A DNA stretch of 64,000 nt. Source: Laburnicola sp. R22_1. Taxonomy: Eukaryota; Ascomycota; Dothideomycetes; Pleosporales; Didymosphaeriaceae. The notes under the pieces are model-generated. The model saw only the letters and a list, made by a program, of their open reading frames with translations. It had not been told where the DNA came from and did not search any database. Location: assembly GCA_014281115.1 (NCBI GenBank), contig JACONQ010000023.1, forward strand, positions 51,940 through 115,939. Reading direction: 5' to 3'. Below, piece after piece: positions 61,453-64,000 of this stretch. Each line of letters begins with the position of its first letter. Positions within the stretch are counted from its first letter, which is position 1. Position numbers and translations under genes: made by a program.

Positions 61453-62772
61453 CAGTGCCAAGCCAAAAGTCTGTTCCCCCAACACGCTAGCGCGCGTACA
61501 CTAACACCAACAGCCTATTTTCAACACTACATTACTCCACCAATATGAGCTCTTTTGGTGTAGAAATTTCAGGAAATCGTCGCCGCAATGCCGAATTATC
61601 TGTCCAGCAACGGCATTTAATTATCGCGAAGTGTGAGGCGGGCGCGTCATCGCGGGAGTTGGCTGAGGAGTTTAACTGTACGCGTCGCTGCATTAACAAA
61701 ACACTTTAGAGATATGGAGAACAACACCACAATTAATCGCGGCCTCAATCAGGGCGTCCCCAGGCGCTTAATACACATGACAAGCGTGTACTCTATTAAG
61801 AGGCACGAAAAACCCGAGGATCGAATACCCAGCCCTCCTCCGCGAGGCCTCCCTCCGCCGCATCTCTCGAACGACTGCATATCGCGCATTGAAGGCAGAG
61901 AGCCTGACCAACTTCCAGGCAGCGCGGAAGCCCAAGATCACTCGCGCGGTGGCCCAGGAGAGGCGTCAATTCGAACGGGAATATCGCAATTAGAATTGGC
62001 GCGGACAGCCCTTCTGGTTCTCTGATGAGTGCTCTATTCAAAGACGCTCCGGCGGCACATCTACATGGGTTTTTCGCCTCCCACACGAGAAATGGAGACA
62101 TGAGATGATCGAGGAGACAGTTATATCAAGATCTCGCGCGGCAATGGTGTGGGCGAGTATCTGGCTTGATCGGAGAGGGCGGGTTCGGCGGAGTCCCTTA
62201 GTAATCATGTCTAGGGACCTAGCAGCTCGTTGCAAAGGATACAGCGTATGGAGTTATATTAAAGCTCTACGCAAAGGACTCCTCTGTAATTATCACGCAG
62301 GAGATATCTATATGCACAACAACGCGCCCATCCACAGGGCGCGATAGTTGCTCGATTTTTGGCGGAACACGGCATACAACCGATCAAGTGGCCGCGTTAT
62401 TCCCCGACATTAACCCTATTGAACATCTCTAGTGGTCCCTTAAGAGAGAACTCCATAAGCGTTACCCCAATATGGGCGACCTTGGCGACAGCGACGAGGA
62501 CTTTGAGACCTTCTGCGCGGCGTTAAAAGATTGCTGGCGTAGGATCCCTGATTCGCTGATTCGCAAGCTTATACTTAGTATGCCGCGCCGCCTACTTGCT
62601 CTCCGGCGTGCGCGCGGGTATCAAACAAAATATTGATCAAATAATTATCTCTATATCAATTATTAACTCTCCGGGAGCGATATTGGGGTGCCGGAGCGCT
62701 CTGCGCGACGGGGTGGTGATGATGGCGGACCTCGCTTACCCCTGCGGGGAACAGACTTTTGGCTTAGTACTG
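61453..62772 (+). mobile_element. Tc1/mariner-type DNA transposon, 1.3 kb
   Basis: Inverted termini of about 28 bp share AAGCCAAAAGTCTGTTCC, starting CAGTGC on the left and ending GTACTG on the right; TA flanks are at 61451-61452 and 62773-62774. It is inserted in RIP-decayed DNA but has normal GC itself. Confidence 0.93.
61545..62636 (+). pseudogene. Tc1/mariner DDE transposase, broken
   Basis: ATG at 61545 reads MSSFGVEISGNRRRNAELSV, followed by a helix-turn-helix (KCEAGASSRELAEEFNCTRR) and a TAG near 61710. Several frame changes follow. The core shows PFWFSDECSI (first Asp), YMHNNAPIHRA (the second Asp, normally MQDNAPIH, reads Asn) and SPDINPIEHL with the third residue, Glu, retained in a shifted frame. 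The C-terminus reads LILSMPRRLLALRRARGYQ, ending at 62636. Two TAGs where Trp or Gln is expected fit light RIP. Full length would be about 360 residues, usual for Tc1. Confidence 0.92.
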
Positions 62773-62774
62773 TA

Positions 62775-63329
62775 CTATTAGTTTCTTTTATTACGTCTTT
62801 TACGTCTAATAATTGTATTAAGGCTCCTACACCTACTTCTTAAGCTATCCCTCCTCTTAATATACTCTTATTAAGTCCTATACGCTTAGTTAGAGATAAT
62901 AGAGACTTTATAAAGAAGTTCTTTTAGTAGCTTATTAATAAGTAGGCTTTAGATAAATAGTATAACTATACGCAGGCTATAGAGGTAGTACTTAAATAAT
63001 AGTAGATAATTAACAATCTCTACTATATATTAAACTCTAAAAGCAACCTATATAATATTGCTATATAGTTTAGATTAAAGAATAGAGTTATTTGCCACTT
63101 TGTAAAGGATATACGCGCGTTTAAGCCTTTATATTATATAGTGTTAAGTCTTTAGAATATATTACGTGGTAGTGGTAGCAATATCTAGAATAATAGAGTA
63201 ATACTTAGTTAATATTTATTTCTATAGTTTATAGTGTTATATATACAAAAATATCTCTAAAAGTCTATTATAGTTATATAGTAGTAATAAGAACTATATT
63301 TATTATAACCTTACTATATATAAGTCTAT
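62775..63329. other. RIP-decayed DNA, no gene recognised
   Basis: AT-rich and stop-dense. A short reading RDNRDFIKKFF near 62895-62930 hints at a retroelement gag but cannot be extended. Confidence 0.45.
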
Positions 63330-63339
63330 ATTCTACTAT

Positions 63340-63426
63340 GTGGCGTTATATTAACTACCTAGGGGTAGCACGACAAAGGCTTTTATCTTAAATAACATGA
63401 TAAAAAAGCAAAGCCCCTACTTAGGT
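63340..63426 (-). mobile_element. Short SINE-like dispersed repeat, copy 5
   Basis: An 87-bp copy with the constant end GTGGCGTTATATTAAC at the left and truncation after CCCCTACTTAGG at the right. It is flanked by an exact 10-bp duplication ATTCTACTAT (63330-63339 and 63427-63436). Confidence 0.85.
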
Positions 63427-63430
63427 ATTC

Positions 63431-63460
63431 TACTATAAATTACTATAAATTACTATAAAT
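63431..63460. repeat. Three tandem TACTATAAAT units
   Basis: Three exact 10-bp copies; the first overlaps the target duplication of the SINE-like copy. Confidence 0.85.
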
Positions 63461-63481
63461 TTAAAAAAATTAAGAATTATA

Positions 63482-63682
63482 ATAACTCTAGAAACCCTAG
63501 TCTAAATCTGTGCATATAAAAAGTAACCCCTAAAATCCTCTTTACTAGCTATATATATTTTTATATATATATAGGTATAGGTAGGGGTTTTAGACGTTAC
63601 TTTTTATATACTTAGATTTAGACTAGGATTTCTAGAGTTACTTTTATATACTTAGATTTAGACTAAGGTTTCTAGAGTTACT
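63482..63682. repeat. Foldback repeat with a duplicated right arm
   Basis: The left arm 63482-63538 (ACTCTAGAAACCCTAGTC...) pairs with 63586-63641, with few mismatches and a 47-bp AT-rich loop. The right arm is then partly repeated at 63642-63682 (CTTAGATTTAGACTAAGG). No coding sequence. Confidence 0.8.
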
Positions 63683-64000
63683 ATATAAAGTAAAAAAATT
63701 ATAACTTTCTTATTTAAAATATAAATAAAGTAGTAGTAGTTACTATAGTAATAGTATATATTTATAAATAAGTTTTACGCTCTCTATAATAAGTACCTTA
63801 CTACTCTTACTACTACTACTATATTATCTATTATTCTATTACTGCCCTTAAACTATAAGTTTTATAAGGCTATACATATAAAATCTAACACTAAAAAAGC
63901 ATCCTTACACCTTTTAAGTCTTTCCTATAGGACTCTTCTTTAGTAGGAGGTTACTATACTTAAAAGTGCGCCTATTTTTAAACCGAATAATAAGAATAAC
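63683..64000. other. AT-rich decayed DNA to the window end
   Basis: Nothing recognised; a CTACTACTA-rich patch lies near 63800-63825. Confidence 0.5.

Overview
The window looks like a chromosome segment of a filamentous ascomycete (Pezizomycotina). Three things support this: spliceosomal introns of 50-125 bp with GTRNGT donors and CTAAC-type branch sites; the gene families present (a Zn2Cys6 regulator, an Atg33-like mitophagy protein, a secreted S10 carboxypeptidase); and fungal pogo/Fot, hAT, Tc1 and chromodomain Ty3/gypsy elements. The dominant feature is damage of the kind made by repeat-induced point mutation (RIP). About 50 of the 64 kb is AT-rich, nearly free of CpA/TpG, full of TAG and TAA triplets, and without long open frames, while CpG, CpC and GpC persist. 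The genome therefore seems split into RIP-decayed repeat blocks and short normal-GC islands.

Layout. 1-27.3 kb is a graveyard: a 4-copy minisatellite, two copies of a decayed pogo/Fot element (2.3-4.3 and 24.8-26.7 kb), a 278-bp GTA microsatellite, a Tc1-like element with two apparent introns (8.3-13.5 kb), and a pair of near-identical inverted 2.46-kb repeats (9.6-12.0 and 16.7-19.2 kb). About 22.8-40.1 kb is one old, heavily mutated Ty3/gypsy chromodomain retrotransposon carrying four later insertions: a 973-bp non-autonomous element, a pogo/Fot element, a younger gypsy element (27336-35755, 277-bp LTRs, 5-bp target duplication CTGCC) and another pogo/Fot element (37749-39961).

43.26-59.6 kb is the GC-normal part. 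It holds an ankyrin-repeat pseudogene split by a hAT-type element with an exact 8-bp target duplication. Inside the hAT sit a 995-bp non-autonomous element that itself contains a pogo/Fot element, and two pogo-type elements abutting head to head on one TA. Three apparently intact genes follow: an atg33-like gene (-), a Zn2Cys6 transcription factor (-) and, divergently, a five-exon S10 serine carboxypeptidase (+). A broken cysteine-rich gene lies between the first two. Beyond 59.9 kb the sequence returns to RIP-decayed DNA with a long decayed open frame and a Tc1/mariner element.

The most distinctive item is a short (82-168 bp) SINE-like dispersed repeat present five times. It has one constant end, a variable other end, and 10-11-bp target duplications readable at three of the five copies. 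One copy has its empty site preserved elsewhere in the window. I do not recognise this family and cannot search for it.
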